Position numbers and translations under genes: made by a program. Positions 9,417-20,052 of a DNA stretch of 64,000 bases are shown one piece after another (within the stretch, counting starts at the first letter, position 1; each line of letters starts with the position of its first letter). This DNA is from Tilletiaria anomala UBC 951 (taxonomy: Eukaryota; Basidiomycota; Exobasidiomycetes; Georgefischeriales; Tilletiariaceae), in contig NW_013546938.1 of NCBI RefSeq assembly GCF_000711695.1, positions 1 through 64,000 on the forward strand. The letters are read 5' to 3'. The notes under the pieces were generated by a model. The model ran no database searches. It was not told the origin of the DNA and saw only the letters and a list, made by a program, of their open reading frames with translations.

Positions 9417-12017
9417 TCAAATGGCCGTGACCGGTTTGGGCAGGTATTCTATGCCCATGTGCTCGCGTTCGCGGTGGGGCACAGCAACCGCGAGCTCCTG
9501 TTTGGAAGAAGCGATGCGATGGTGTTCGACAGACCATTTTCGCCCGTGCAACTGTACACTCTCTCCAGCGGGAAGGCGAGTGCTAACGACGAGACCTTTC
9601 CCTTTGGCCGAGACGGTGTACGTGAGCTTGTTCGTCGCGAGGTGGTTGAGCTGCGCCCAGAGCAGGGGCCCAGCGGCGTAGACGATCGCGGCGGGGAAGG
9701 AAGCGAAGTCGAGTAGGGCGATGGGCCACTTGCGCTCGCACGTCTGGCTTGGGCGGATGCCCAGGTACCGCGCAGGCATATCTGCCGGGTTGTCTGCGCT
9801 GGTGACGGCGCCCTGTCGATGTCGCTCGCGCAGAACGATCTGGCGTACGTTCTCTGACTGGCGCCAGCGCTCGGTGGTGCAGGCATGGTGGTAGAGGTCG
9901 TGTAAGACAAACATGAAGATCGACGAAACGACACCGATAGCGCCGATAATGCCGGCAATCTGCTTGGCGCAGAGCAACACCGGAGGCATGACCCAGACCA
10001 TCGTCGCTTTCGGATCACTCCCTTGCAAAGGTTCGGCGCCAGGCAAGACGCTGTTCGGGCTGTTGAAAAAGGCCTGAAGGCAGTGGATCAAGGCAAGTGA
10101 CTGCCCAGCTGGATTGCCGAACTGGACGCTGCCGTCTGAGAACATGGCAGACGGGTAAAAGGCCAGGACGCCCATGATGGCAAAGAAGTGGACGATCAGG
10201 AGATGCGCCTCGTATACGCGCGACATGAGGATGATGAACGGCCATACGCGGATGCTCTTCTCGCCCACCGCGGCGTACAGCGGCGTCTCGATCTCGTCGT
10301 CAACGTTGGCACTGTGGAATTCGCTGTCGAATAGGGCGCGGTCCTCGTCGGCACCAAAGTCGGACATGTTGTCGTCGTCATCGTCGCCACCCAGTGGCGG
10401 CTGCACGATGCCGAGCTTGGCAGAGGGCGCGATGATGATGGGCGAGACGAGATGGTGCGGCGTTACGGGGGAGTCGATGGATGTGAACTTTTTAGCGCGC
10501 GTCACGCCGAACATGTCGACGCTCGTGACGGATGACTCGGTGATGACCGATTCGCCGGCGGGCGAGACGGCACGGACGACGCCCGCCGCCTCTGCGGCCT
10601 TGAGCTTAGCCTCGAACAGCGACTTGACCGCCTCGGCGTCCTCAAGCTCCTGCGCGTGTTCACGCTCGGCTTTGAAGTCGCCGTCATGATCGTTGTCGAG
10701 CGCGACGTACGTCGGTTGGCGGACTGAAGGCCCGAACTGCAGCAGCAAAACGCGCTTCCAACAGTAGCCGAAGTCAAGCGAGCCCCACATGTGGCGCACT
10801 GCCTGGCTCCAGCGCGCAGCCATGTCGCTTACGTAGTTGGCGAACGCGCTGTGCGCGGGTGCGCCAACAACGTGGCACTGACTGGCGGGCGAGTAGATGG
10901 TAATGGAGTTAACGTGGCCCTTGGTCTCAAACATGGCCTTGACGTAAAAGTGCATGTCCTCCCCGATGCTCTCTGGGCCGGTATCCCAGAAGTTGCAGAA
11001 CTTGACCAGCTCGAGCGAGACCGAGTAGGCCGACGTGGGGATCTTGACGGACGAGCCCGGGTAGATCCCGCCAATTCCGGCACAGCTCCAGAAGATGTCC
11101 GCAAGGCGCGTGAACACGGGCACGTCTGGTGCGTTGCGGTCAAAAAGGATCGGGGGCACGAACATTGTGAAGCGTCGCTTAGCGATGGTCAGCAGCGAGT
11201 ACTTGACTGCCAGAGCTAGGAAGTAGTCGGCCGCAAAGCATGTGTCCGAGTCCATCACCGTGACGACGCAACGCTCATGCTGCGAGACGGGCACACGTTT
11301 GGCCATCCAGCGAGCGGCCCAGTTGATATTGGACGATTTGCCGGCCGACTCGCCGACGATGGTGCCCGGGTGGATCGAGTAGCAAATGTCAAGAAAGACG
11401 TGCTGGGCGCGGTAGAATTGCACGAGCGTCTCAGCCTTCTTGACTGCTCCCGCCTCACGCTCCTCCATGCCTAAGCAGATGCGGTATGAAGTCGATGCAA
11501 GCGGGTGGGACGCGAGCACACCGATGGTCTGTCAAGAATGAAATATGGACCTTGGATTCAATAGCCCGTATGCAAGATGCACGACCCGTTCGCTTGCTCA
11601 ACTCACATCCTTAAGCGTGGACATTTCTTCCTTGTATGCGGGGATGAGGATGACGTGCTGAATGGAATCGTGGGGGATAACGCTGTGTGCGATGCCGTCG
11701 CGCACGAGCTTGGCCTTCTGGTCGTGCCAATAGAGAACCCAGTCGGTATTGCTGTGCGCCCTGACGCCGAACCAGCATTGGAGAAGGCCCCAGGCGCTAC
11801 GGACCTGGCTGCCGCTGACCAGGGTCTGGGTAACGAGCAGAACGAACGCGAGCATGCGCGGCGCCATGACCGGCCCGATGAACGCAAGCAGCAGGATGCA
11901 GAAATGCGACAGGAATGGCAGTCGCTGCATGAACCAGCCAAGGAACTGTGCCATGCGCGATTTGAACGAGCCCGAGAACCGGAAGCTGGGCCCGACAGCA
12001 AACGAGAGACGACCCAT
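9417..12017 (-). CDS. Membrane glycosyltransferase family 2 protein
   Basis: Exons 12017-11607 and 11528-9417 give 840 residues. The start ATG has a strong context (CACCATGG). Two hydrophobic segments lie near residues 25-80, then the GT2 fold: HVILIPAYKEE (nucleotide-binding strand, interrupted by the intron just after), VVTVMDSDTCF (DxD metal site), GGIYPGSSVKIP, a GEDMHFYVKAMF block holding the likely catalytic acid, and ARWSQAVRHMWGSLD, resembling the (Q/R)xxRW motif of processive synthases. An acidic, poorly conserved insert with DDDDDN (about 520-560) is followed by at least four further membrane segments. This architecture matches fungal GT2 proteins of the Glyco_trans_2_3 type with unknown product; it is not a canonical chitin synthase because the QRRRW motif is absent. 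Confidence 0.8.
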
Positions 12018-15000
12018 GGTGAAGGGGAAGGGAGAGGCGTATGCGTTGCCCGGACAGTTCAAATTGGAATGCCAAACGATAGAGTGGCCGGTCTATTGCA
12101 GCTGTATGCAAGATCGAGGCAAATGGAGCTGTGTGTGCTCGTTTCTAGGTGAGTGCGATCTTCTAAGGGGAGGACTGGCAAGAGGAGACCAAGTGAATAT
12201 AGTTCAGCACGCACGAAGATGGATGCACAACCTTTAGGCCATCATCACCACCACGAGAAGCGGACCATAACCTCACAGTGATCTACAGCTCTTCGTGGTA
12301 AACGGAAGAGGAACAGGAAGTCGAATAGCTGACCCGGCCCGCGATGTCTATGCAATGCGCCGATCGTCCCTTTAGGGCGCGAGACAAGGGTGGCTCGGCG
12401 GCAAGAGCGATGGGTGGCCCTCGCTCGTGGTCGCTGCAGCCAGCTATGATTGAAGCGGCTTGGATACTGAGAGGAGTGCGACACGCAACAGTTGCTCCTG
12501 GTCGTGCTTTTGCTCGAAGCGTCGACCGTATCACCGCACACAGCCAGTTCGATGCGAAGCAGTAGGACCTACAGCGCTTTTCTGCCTGCCTGACGCCGAG
12601 CAACCGAGAACAAGGTGGAGGAGTCCAGGTGTGTTCTCGCGACTCTGACCGGACAGGAAGGAGCGAAGGCGAGAGCGTGTGTATGCGTTGTGGGAAAGAT
12701 GAGAGGTGAGAGCGCAGAACGGTGAAAGGAGTGGTATCAAGGCGGGCTGCGCTTCTTCGCAAACGAGCGAACAAAGGTTGCGGGAGGGTGGCGAGGGGCG
12801 CGGTGTTTAGCTCTCGTCAGATAGGAGACGACGCACTGATGGGCGAAGCGTGCTGCTGGCAGGAGAAGAAGATGATAGGATACCCCAGGGCTGAGGTGAT
12901 GCAGCATGCATCGTGAGTGAGATAGGGAAAGGGAATGGTTTCAATAGAGAAGGACCTCATTCCCCTCCGACCGCCAAATGTGTAGGTGTGCTGGTGCGTG
13001 CATCACACACTCACGCTTGCATGGTGGGTGGAATGGGTATCATCACATCTGCTGTCTGGAAGGGAAAGACCGAATGATGCGCGCAACGCAGGACACCACC
13101 AGGCGCCAGAGCACTGTCCTAATTGGAATCTTGAAAAACTGCGGCTTTGTGGAGCGCACCTTGCATTCCACAGCCTGCCACTGCTCCAGTTTCTGATTGC
13201 GGCGTGAGCGTAAATTTGCGACAGTCTCAAAAATGTGTGTTTGTCGCTAGTAAATTAAATTAAAATGAAAGTGGAATACCGCCTGGCGGGTCAAAACTAA
13301 ATTTTAGAATGGGAAGTGGCGCTGAGTTCGCCAATGCTGACACTGTGCACGTGAGCATTTTTTTTGTTCTGAAAAAAGAGGAAAGCTGAATGCGCTCCAG
13401 CGCATGGCAACGGCACAAGCCCACAGGCAAAGCGGATGATAAACCAGGCGGGCAGGGATGGAGGAGGCCCGACGCGCGCATGCCAGCCTGCCAGGGCGTG
13501 CCGCGCGTCAGGGATTGCGCAGTTTTGCAGACTTGGCAGATGGCAGCAGGGAAGACACTGCAACTCCTCTCTTTCTTGCAATTGAAGAGGAAAACAGAGC
13601 TCGCAACAATGCACGGGCGCAAACTCTCGGCCTCGTCACTTGTGGGGGGGGGGCTGCGGGAGGTATGTACGGGAGCTCGACATTGGTACTAGAGCTTTCA
13701 TGGGTCGGGCCAGTCTGCGCTATGGCCTGTGAACTTTGACGAGCCCTTTCCTCTTCCCGCTTCCACCTCCAGCACGCCACCCGACATGGGTCGAATGCTG
13801 TTTCACCATCGTATGTCATGTTCTGCATTGGCATCAGCATCGGCAGGGGGGTTATGTATAAATCCAACACGGTGAGGATGTCGACGCCGGTTGAGGTTGA
13901 TCCTGGTCATCCATTTGGCATCACGCAAGACCATGCTTTCATGCGAAGGATTGTGGACTGTTAGGGTTTGTGAAGGCTGTGCCAGACGTGATGAGATAAA
14001 AATAGTCTTCTTCGGCGACGCTGTATATAGAGAGAGAGCTGTCTGGCATCAACGCCACATGTTGAAGCTCGTTACGAGCCCCAATGAGCCAGCCTCTACC
14101 CTCTTCTGCCATGCCTCCATGAAGAGTACATACCTACAGAGGGACGTCTGCATACGATGCGTCCTCTGCGTCAGTCATCTTGCAAGGTCTTGCGCGCACT
14201 GATGGTGCAATTCCACCCACCATATTGTAGCAGTGCAGTCCGCACTACTTGCGCGCACGGACGCGCGCGTCGGCCTGTCCAACACCCGGGCCTTCCTCGG
14301 CAAAGCCCCAGCGGGAACAGAGGGGATGTTTACATGAAACATTGGTACACATGTACATGCATAGGAGGAGCTGCACACTATGTCACGAACCTCGAACGGA
14401 AGCTACTGGCACGAATAACGAGAGGACAACGTGTTGCGTGCACCTTTCAATCTGGTCGCTAATGCACAATAAATAGAAAGTGGAACATACAGCAGGTAAG
14501 CAGAACGTGGCCACATTCTAGAAGAGGGTCAAGTGGACTTTTGGCTCATGCCAGTGCTGCCTGCGGTCTACACATGTTCATGTGTCTTGTGAGCACAGTG
14601 CACACACATGCGGGCCAGTTGTGAGTGGAACAGCCTTCTGAGTTTCATAATGATATTCTGTTGAATTGGTGTGTGCGACACGGATGCGACTCGGAAGTTC
14701 CGATAGTTTTACGGCCAGTGCACATTCACAGATGCATGGGAGACATGACGGACAGAGTCTCCCTTGCCGCATTCGGCAATTGGCAGCAGCGCCAGTACAT
14801 ACATCGGCCAGCAGGGCTTGCGTATGAGAGTCGGCATAAATTTGCTGTTTGCAACTCCGCAGGACTTTGCAGGTTTTGCAGTGCACGCATCACCCGTCGC
14901 GAGGCGTGCCGCCGGCACAGTACCTAGCCTGCATAGGCGATGGAAGGTCACGTAACTGCCATGGATGGTGCCATAAGGCTGGCAAGGTGGTGATGACCCG

Positions 15001-16118
15001 ATGACAGATTGGGTCATTAGGATCTGGGACGCTCAGAGCAGCTCCGGGAAAAAGGTCTCAACATGTGTACAAATGTACCTGATCCCTTGTACTACTCTTT
15101 GAACATCGTACTACCAGCGGCAGCCATTGGTCCACGGCAGCCCAACAACCATGTACTGCTAGGACCTGATATTCTAGCTTCCCATTAGCTTCGAACAGGG
15201 AACTTCTTCCTGTAGAAGATTTTGCGCTTTGCCCAGTCTTGCGCCATGTGGCCTCTTGTAACCTGCCAGGTTCTCAACGTCCAGAGCCCATATTCCATAT
15301 TCGAGACCTGGCCAGCCGAGGCAAGGCCAGACTTTCACACATTGCCAGACTTGAATCGCCTTTCGGGGTGCGGCATCGAGGAGCTTCATCCGTGTCCTGA
15401 TCAGAAATAGCCTGGTAAAGTCTGGCACACTGCACAGCGTGCATCACGTAGTGAACTCGCACCTTCACTTGATATCACATCATCAGGCTTGTTCTTGAAC
15501 AAATAACTTCGGTATACATGCTCCATCAAAGTAGTGCGAGAGATATTCTGAGTCGGGATAAGGTTACAGTGGGTGCGATGACGATGAACCACCCGCCGAA
15601 CCATGGCGATCGGAAGACACTAGGAGAAATGTTGATCGCCTGAAGAATTGGTTGCACCGACAAATATGGATGGACGCAAAACGACCCTCAGACATATAAC
15701 CCTAAGTGCCGTATGTGGGCTTACGGCAGTGGGCTGAACGCCTCAACAATTTAGACATCTACTTGTTGCTCGGACCTCGGAGTCAACCTGCATAAAAGGT
15801 GTGCTCAGTTGTTGCCCACGACCGTCGACCACGAGCAATCGACTGCGCGTCGCGATTAGCGGTCAGCATGCAAAATTGTGGTGAGTACGATGTCAATGAT
15901 TGTTTTTTGCAGTTTGATGAAAGAGGGTGCACGCTAAAATCAATCCTAATGGATGCTAGGCAGCTGAAACACGTGATTCCTGGACCCAAGTTGCAAGTGC
16001 GTCGCAAGGCCGACTACCCACGTGCAACGTGAAACGGCCGTTGCTGCGCTAACATTTGGTCACTTCAGCATACCACGAGCGGTATAAAGGGGCAACTGCT
16101 TAATTCTTGCTGGTAAGG
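12018..16118. other. 4.1-kb gene-free stretch
   Basis: Only short, overlapping frames occur here on both strands and none has a recognisable domain, good start context or exon-like continuity. AT-rich patches lie at 13245-13275 and 15880-15960. A telobox-like AACCCTAA is at 15698-15705. The proximal parts must hold the promoters of the GT2 gene (left) and TFIIE beta (right). It may contain non-coding transcripts or small unrecognised genes. Confidence 0.5.
16083..16088 (+). promoter_or_regulatory. TATA-like element before TFIIE beta
   Basis: TATAAA occurs 31 bp before the start codon at 16119. If it is used as a TATA box the mRNA leader would be only a few bases long, so it may instead be incidental. 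Confidence 0.3.
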
Positions 16119-17188
16119 ATGTCGACCTCAGGCGCCGATGTTTACAGCCAACCGGCCAATACTGGCGCTGGTCGGTTGGAGAACACGCAATTGGCAAGCG
16201 CCGTCGATGCACTCAAGGTGAATCACTACGTTTCTTGGCGTTGCCATCCAAGTTGCAAGCACATTGGATGCTGACTACAGGGAGAGTGTGCTGAATTCTG
16301 CAGCGCGAGACCAATCCAGTTCGATTGGAAGACTTTGCGCTCGGCCTCGGCTCAGGCTTCGAGTCGTTGCTTGACCGCAACTCGTCCCTCTACTCGCGCT
16401 TCGCCAATCACGAACGCGTCGTCCTCAACTCGATCAACGGCACGCTGACCTATCGCCCAGACTATGAACTGCGCTCCAAGGGTGACTTGATGCAGCTCAT
16501 CCGCGATCGCTACGATGCTGTGTACCCATCCAAGAAGGATGTACCCTACGGGACAAGGCGCTTGCCGCTGAAGCCGGTCATCAAGATGACTGACCTGCGA
16601 GAATCATGGCCTGATGTTAAAGTTGCGATTGAACAATTGACCAAGAATGTGCCAAGGGAAGAAAGGGAGGTCCTCGTCTGGAAGCAGAGCAGAGATGGTC
16701 TCATCAAGGGCGTTTCCTGGAATCCCATCAGAGGGGAAGAGGTGAAAGATGTAGATCAAGGTGAGAGCGCGAGGAAGACAGCATTTCGTCTTTTTCCACG
16801 CCTAGTCGATATCGTGCTGATTTACATCTCCCATCAACCCGCTCCAGAGTTCCGAGACCTGTGGCATTCCTTCAACTCGCCAGATGCAGTCGATCTCTCC
16901 AAGCAGCTTGAGGCTGACGGCATGCGCGTCACTGCCATCCTGCCTTCCGCATCGTCTGGGATGACTGACAGCACAGTTAGCAGCAACAACGCTCCCATCT
17001 CAGCGTTTGGGACGAAAGGTATGCTGCACGGTGACAAGACTGCTGCGACGGGACGAGGTGGATCGGGCCGCGGTCGGGGGAGAGGACGGGGCGGCAGGGG
17101 ATCCGCTAGCAGCACTAGCAGCAGTCGGAAACCGAAGATCCAGAATACCCATCTGAAAGACGTCGACCTGAGCAAGGATTACATTTGA
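16119..17188 (+). CDS. Transcription initiation factor IIE subunit beta
   Basis: General RNA polymerase II factor that, with TFIIE alpha, recruits TFIIH to the preinitiation complex in the nucleus. Exons 16119-16217, 16304-16760 and 16848-17188 give 298 residues, close to the family size. The central region contains the tandem winged-helix pattern of TFIIE beta: SLYSRFANHERVVLNSINGT then LTYRPDYELRSKGDLMQLI, DLRESWPDVKVAIEQL, and EFRDLWHSFNSPDAVDLSK followed by LEADGM. The C-terminus is a run of Arg-Gly repeats (GRGGSGRGRGRGRGGRG) and a basic tail, unusual in length but compatible with nucleic-acid binding. Convergent with eL36. Yeast counterpart is Tfa2. Confidence 0.9.
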
Positions 17189-17505
17189 ATCCAGGCTCCA
17201 TCGTCAGAATAACCCCCTTGTAGCATACTTCCACGATCTTGTAGTTATGTACCCCCTCACAACAAACCTTGAACAAAAACAAACTCGTATTTTCGGCTCA
17301 GTTAACCCGAAATGTAGACCCAGTACGACGCGACACAGAAGCTGCTGTTGAGAAAGATCATAGTATTACACTCTTAGACATGCTGCATAACTGGAGCGGT
17401 GTCCAAGCGGAGACCAACGACCCGCAGCCCTATTCCCGTGTGCTGTGCATTTGGTGTGAAAGTTAAAGAGAAAGGGGCTGCGATCTAGGTTCATTGGCGA
17501 TCCGC
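17189..17505. other. Convergent 3' flank of TFIIE beta and eL36
   Basis: 317 bp between two stop codons, moderately AT-rich at 17265-17300. Nothing beyond presumptive terminator sequence is visible. Confidence 0.4.
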
Positions 17506-18567
17506 TTAGTGACCAGCGCGACGCTGCTCGGCAATGACGTTGGTGAGCATCTCCATCTTTGCCTTTGCGCGGCGGAGGGTTCCGATCCTTCGCTTGATGA
17601 ACTTGCGAGCGCGCTTGTCCTGTAGATGGTGGGGGAGTCGAAGAATCGTAATCAGTATGCGGTCCTCGAATCGTCGTGATCGAGGCATGTTCATGCAAAG
17701 CCGAGAGAATGATAAACCCGCCGTCCCTTCAGCCTGACATCAGACCCTTCCGAGGCCTATCCACTGTAAATGCTTTATGTTCATCCTTCATGCATCCACA
17801 AAGTGCCAGCACCCTGCCAGCATAGCCATGATGGAAGTATTGTGCTCTGGCCCGAAACTTATGATGCAACACTTGAAGCCTGGGGCCTAACAGGTCACTA
17901 GTAGTGTGACGAAAACTTTATGCCACAGGGCTGTGTCTGGCACCCTCGCCGCTTTGCACTGATTGGCGCTTCGGCCGTCTGCATGTCCTTCCGCCTCACA
18001 ATTACGCCTCCTTAATGGCTTTGGCTTCGATGTTGGCAAAGCCAAAACTTTTGTAGCTGACGCAGCTTCCTCTGCGTACCAACCACTGCTTTCCCAGCTT
18101 CCTCCTTTGTCGGATCCAGACCATGCCCTTGCCCCTTTCTTTCTACACCGACTATTGCCGCGGAAAGTCTCTACCGCATTAGCACGATTCTCAATTGCAA
18201 TAATGCTCACCTTCGAGTTCCTAATCAATTCCATTGCCCGCCTCTCGTAAGGAGCAAAGCCAGCCACCTCCCTGATGACGCTGCGAATAGTAGCAACACG
18301 CTGCGAGGTCTTCCCCTTGCGGTGCGAAGGCTTAGCCTTCAGCACCCGACGCTCAGTGACATGGCCGCGGTTGATGCCCCAAACGAGACCTAATGAGGTG
18401 GGAAACAATATAGTGCCATGGGCGGCTCGTCAGTCGTTGCCCAGGCAGTAGGAGTAGTCACAAGTGGCTGCTTCGACGTCAAGGTCGAGCCGCCGTCGAG
18501 CCTGACTTGACTCACCGTTCCTCTCAACGCCCTGCTTGTGGGCTGGGTTACTGCTGTTTCGCACCAT
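17506..18567 (-). CDS. RPL36: 60S ribosomal protein eL36
   Basis: Structural protein of the large ribosomal subunit. Exons 18567-18516, 18389-18211 and 17619-17506 give 114 residues, slightly longer than the usual 100-105 because of an extended N-terminus ([18 protein letters not shown]). Conserved blocks are [46 protein letters not shown] and, after the second intron, [21 protein letters not shown]. All joins keep frame and reproduce the uninterrupted family alignment. The second intron is 591 nt, several times longer than any other intron in the window. High expression is expected; a telobox-like AACCCTAA lies in the upstream spacer at 18872. Confidence 0.93.
17620..18210 (-). other. Long intron of eL36 (591 nt)
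   Basis: Starts GTGAGC and ends CTACAG on the minus strand. It is far above the 40-100 nt norm seen here. It contains an inverted repeat with 8-bp arms (18020-18027 and 18039-18046) and a shorter one around 17895-17910. No clear C/D box pair (RTGATGA/CTGA) was found. A host role for a small RNA is a hypothesis only. Confidence 0.6.
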
Positions 18568-19081
18568 TTTGAGCTTCTTACCTTGCCGAAAGACCTGATG
18601 CTGGCTACAAGAGTGATGCTGATCAGGCCGAGAAGGTTGCTAAAATGGAGTTACAATCTGTGGCCTACCGCATGAGCTGCAAGCATTCGCTTTCCTCTCC
18701 GCCCACACCCACAGTTGCGTGTCGCTATGAGTGGTTTCCGCGCGTGCTGCTGCGGAGGAAATTATTTAGCCGCAGAGCAACTGCCGTGTTCAGCACGCCT
18801 TCACAAGCTCAGATTCAAGCCATCACTGACCGCAGATGGGCGCCCAAGCGGCCACCCATAGCACCAGACATAACCCTAAAGCTTATTTAACCTTTCGCGC
18901 CTTAGCTCGAGGGTTCAGGGAAGATTGAGCTGTCATCCTTTGGCTTGACAGGCTCATTTTGTAAGTCGATGAGATTCACAGTGTATGTGGATACCATTCA
19001 ACGACTTCACAAGCGACATTTCGAAGCGTTCAGCAAGCATCACTAAAAAGCACTCCTTGCTGCCGAGAGCCGGCACCGACA
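18568..19081. promoter_or_regulatory. Divergent promoter region of eL36 and pICln
   Basis: 514 bp between the two start codons. AACCCTAA, identical to the telobox found in many ribosomal protein promoters of fungi and plants, lies at 18872-18879. A short frame at 18645-18890 has no recognisable domain and is rejected as a gene. Confidence 0.4.
18872..18879 (+). promoter_or_regulatory. Telobox-like AACCCTAA
   Basis: Exact AACCCTAA in the divergent eL36/pICln spacer, 305 bp upstream of the eL36 start. Teloboxes are recognised by Tbf1/Myb-type factors in ribosomal protein promoters of several fungi; function here is inferred only. Confidence 0.4.
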
Positions 19082-19894
19082 ATGCCCTTTGAAGTACTCA
19101 CAGCGCCTCCGGCGTTTCTGACGCCGGAGCAGCACGCAGCGCAACAGACTTCGACTCCCGCGTCATTCGCAAGTCTGCCTCCGCTCCTGCGCTTCCTTGC
19201 GTTTGACGTACGCATCAAGGTGGAACCATCTCTACCGGGCTTCAACGATAGCAGTGTCAGCAATGGTGGCACGAACGGGGATGCCCCTCCAGCGAGCGTC
19301 TACCAGGCGCAGGGTGCGCTCTGGATCACGGAACAAGCGCTGAGCTTCCTTCCCCGGGCAGACGCCGATTCGCTCTGCAAAGGCTTTACCATCGACTATC
19401 CGTCCATTAGCCTGCATGCAGTCACTAGATCCGTTCCCGAGAGCTTGCAGAGTATGGCTTCGGCAGGTGCACCATCTGCCTGCCTATATTGCCAGCTTGA
19501 CGACAACCCGGAATCAGGTGAAGACGAGCAGTACGGGAGCGAGGAAGAGGAAGATAATGATTCGCGAACAAAAGAAATGTGGATCGTCGTCCCTTCCAAT
19601 GGCGGGGAAGGTGCTCCCACGCTAGACGAGCTGTTCGATGCACTATCAATTTGCTCGTCGCTTCATTCGTCAAGCGGTGGTGCCAATTCTGATGGGCATC
19701 CTCTCGCCAGCATCGGCCCGTTTGGCACAGGCCTCCGCACCGATGCTCCACCCGGAGCGTTCGAGGACGCTGAAGATGTGGATGAGGCAGAAATCGCCGT
19801 CAATGGAGCCCAACCCGAAGAGGCAGGGCTCAGCGAAACCGGAAGGGTGAGGAATGACTTCCAGACTCCTGATGCGAGGTTCAGGCCATATTGA
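19082..19894 (+). CDS. pICln-like methylosome subunit (Voldacs domain)
   Basis: Intronless frame of 270 residues. pICln binds Sm proteins and brings them to the PRMT5 methylosome before snRNP assembly. The PH-like fold is marked by ALWITEQALSFLP, KGFTIDYPSISLHAVTR, a polar/acidic loop with EDEQYGSEEEEDNDS, EMWIVVPSN and LDELFDALSICSSLH, all characteristic of the family in this order. The C-terminal acidic stretch (FEDAEDVDEAEIAV) corresponds to the region that mimics Sm surfaces. The spacer to the next gene, on the same strand, is 158 bp. Assignment rests on family pattern; a Lot5-type protein is the only alternative I would consider. Confidence 0.85.
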   Translation: MPFEVLTAPPAFLTPEQHAAQQTSTPASFASLPPLLRFLAFDVRIKVEPSLPGFNDSSVSNGGTNGDAPPASVYQAQGALWITEQALSFLPRADADSLCKGFTIDYPSISLHAVTRSVPESLQSMASAGAPSACLYCQLDDNPESGEDEQYGSEEEEDNDSRTKEMWIVVPSNGGEGAPTLDELFDALSICSSLHSSSGGANSDGHPLASIGPFGTGLRTDAPPGAFEDAEDVDEAEIAVNGAQPEEAGLSETGRVRNDFQTPDARFRPY

Positions 19895-20052
19895 AGGACC
19901 TTCGGACGGACGAAGGTGAGCTTTTGAGCCAAAGAAAAGCTCGCTGGGGTGCTGTCTGGCTGCTGTACCAGTATATCGCACTGAAATTTGGCACGCGCCT
20001 TGGTACCATCCCATAAGCCACTGACACGGCTCTACCTCGTGCGTAACAATTC

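Noticed and set aside
9085-9537. 150-residue minus-strand frame downstream of the GT2 gene
   Set aside because: Overlaps the GT2 3' end in another frame, Cys/His-rich by composition, no zinc-finger spacing.
10174-10689. 171-residue plus-strand frame opposite the GT2 gene
   Set aside because: Antisense to the acidic insert of the GT2 protein; Ser-rich shadow.
15698-15705. AACCCTAA as a possible internal telomere repeat
   Set aside because: A single unit, with no tandem TTAGGG array; at most a telobox.
17760-17790. Possible C box (AGGATGA) and CTGA D boxes in the eL36 intron, minus strand
   Set aside because: The C box has a mismatch at a conserved position and no terminal stem is evident, so a C/D snoRNA is not claimed.
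18645-18890. 81-residue frame in the eL36/pICln spacer
   Set aside because: No domain or good start context, and it lies in a divergent promoter containing a telobox.
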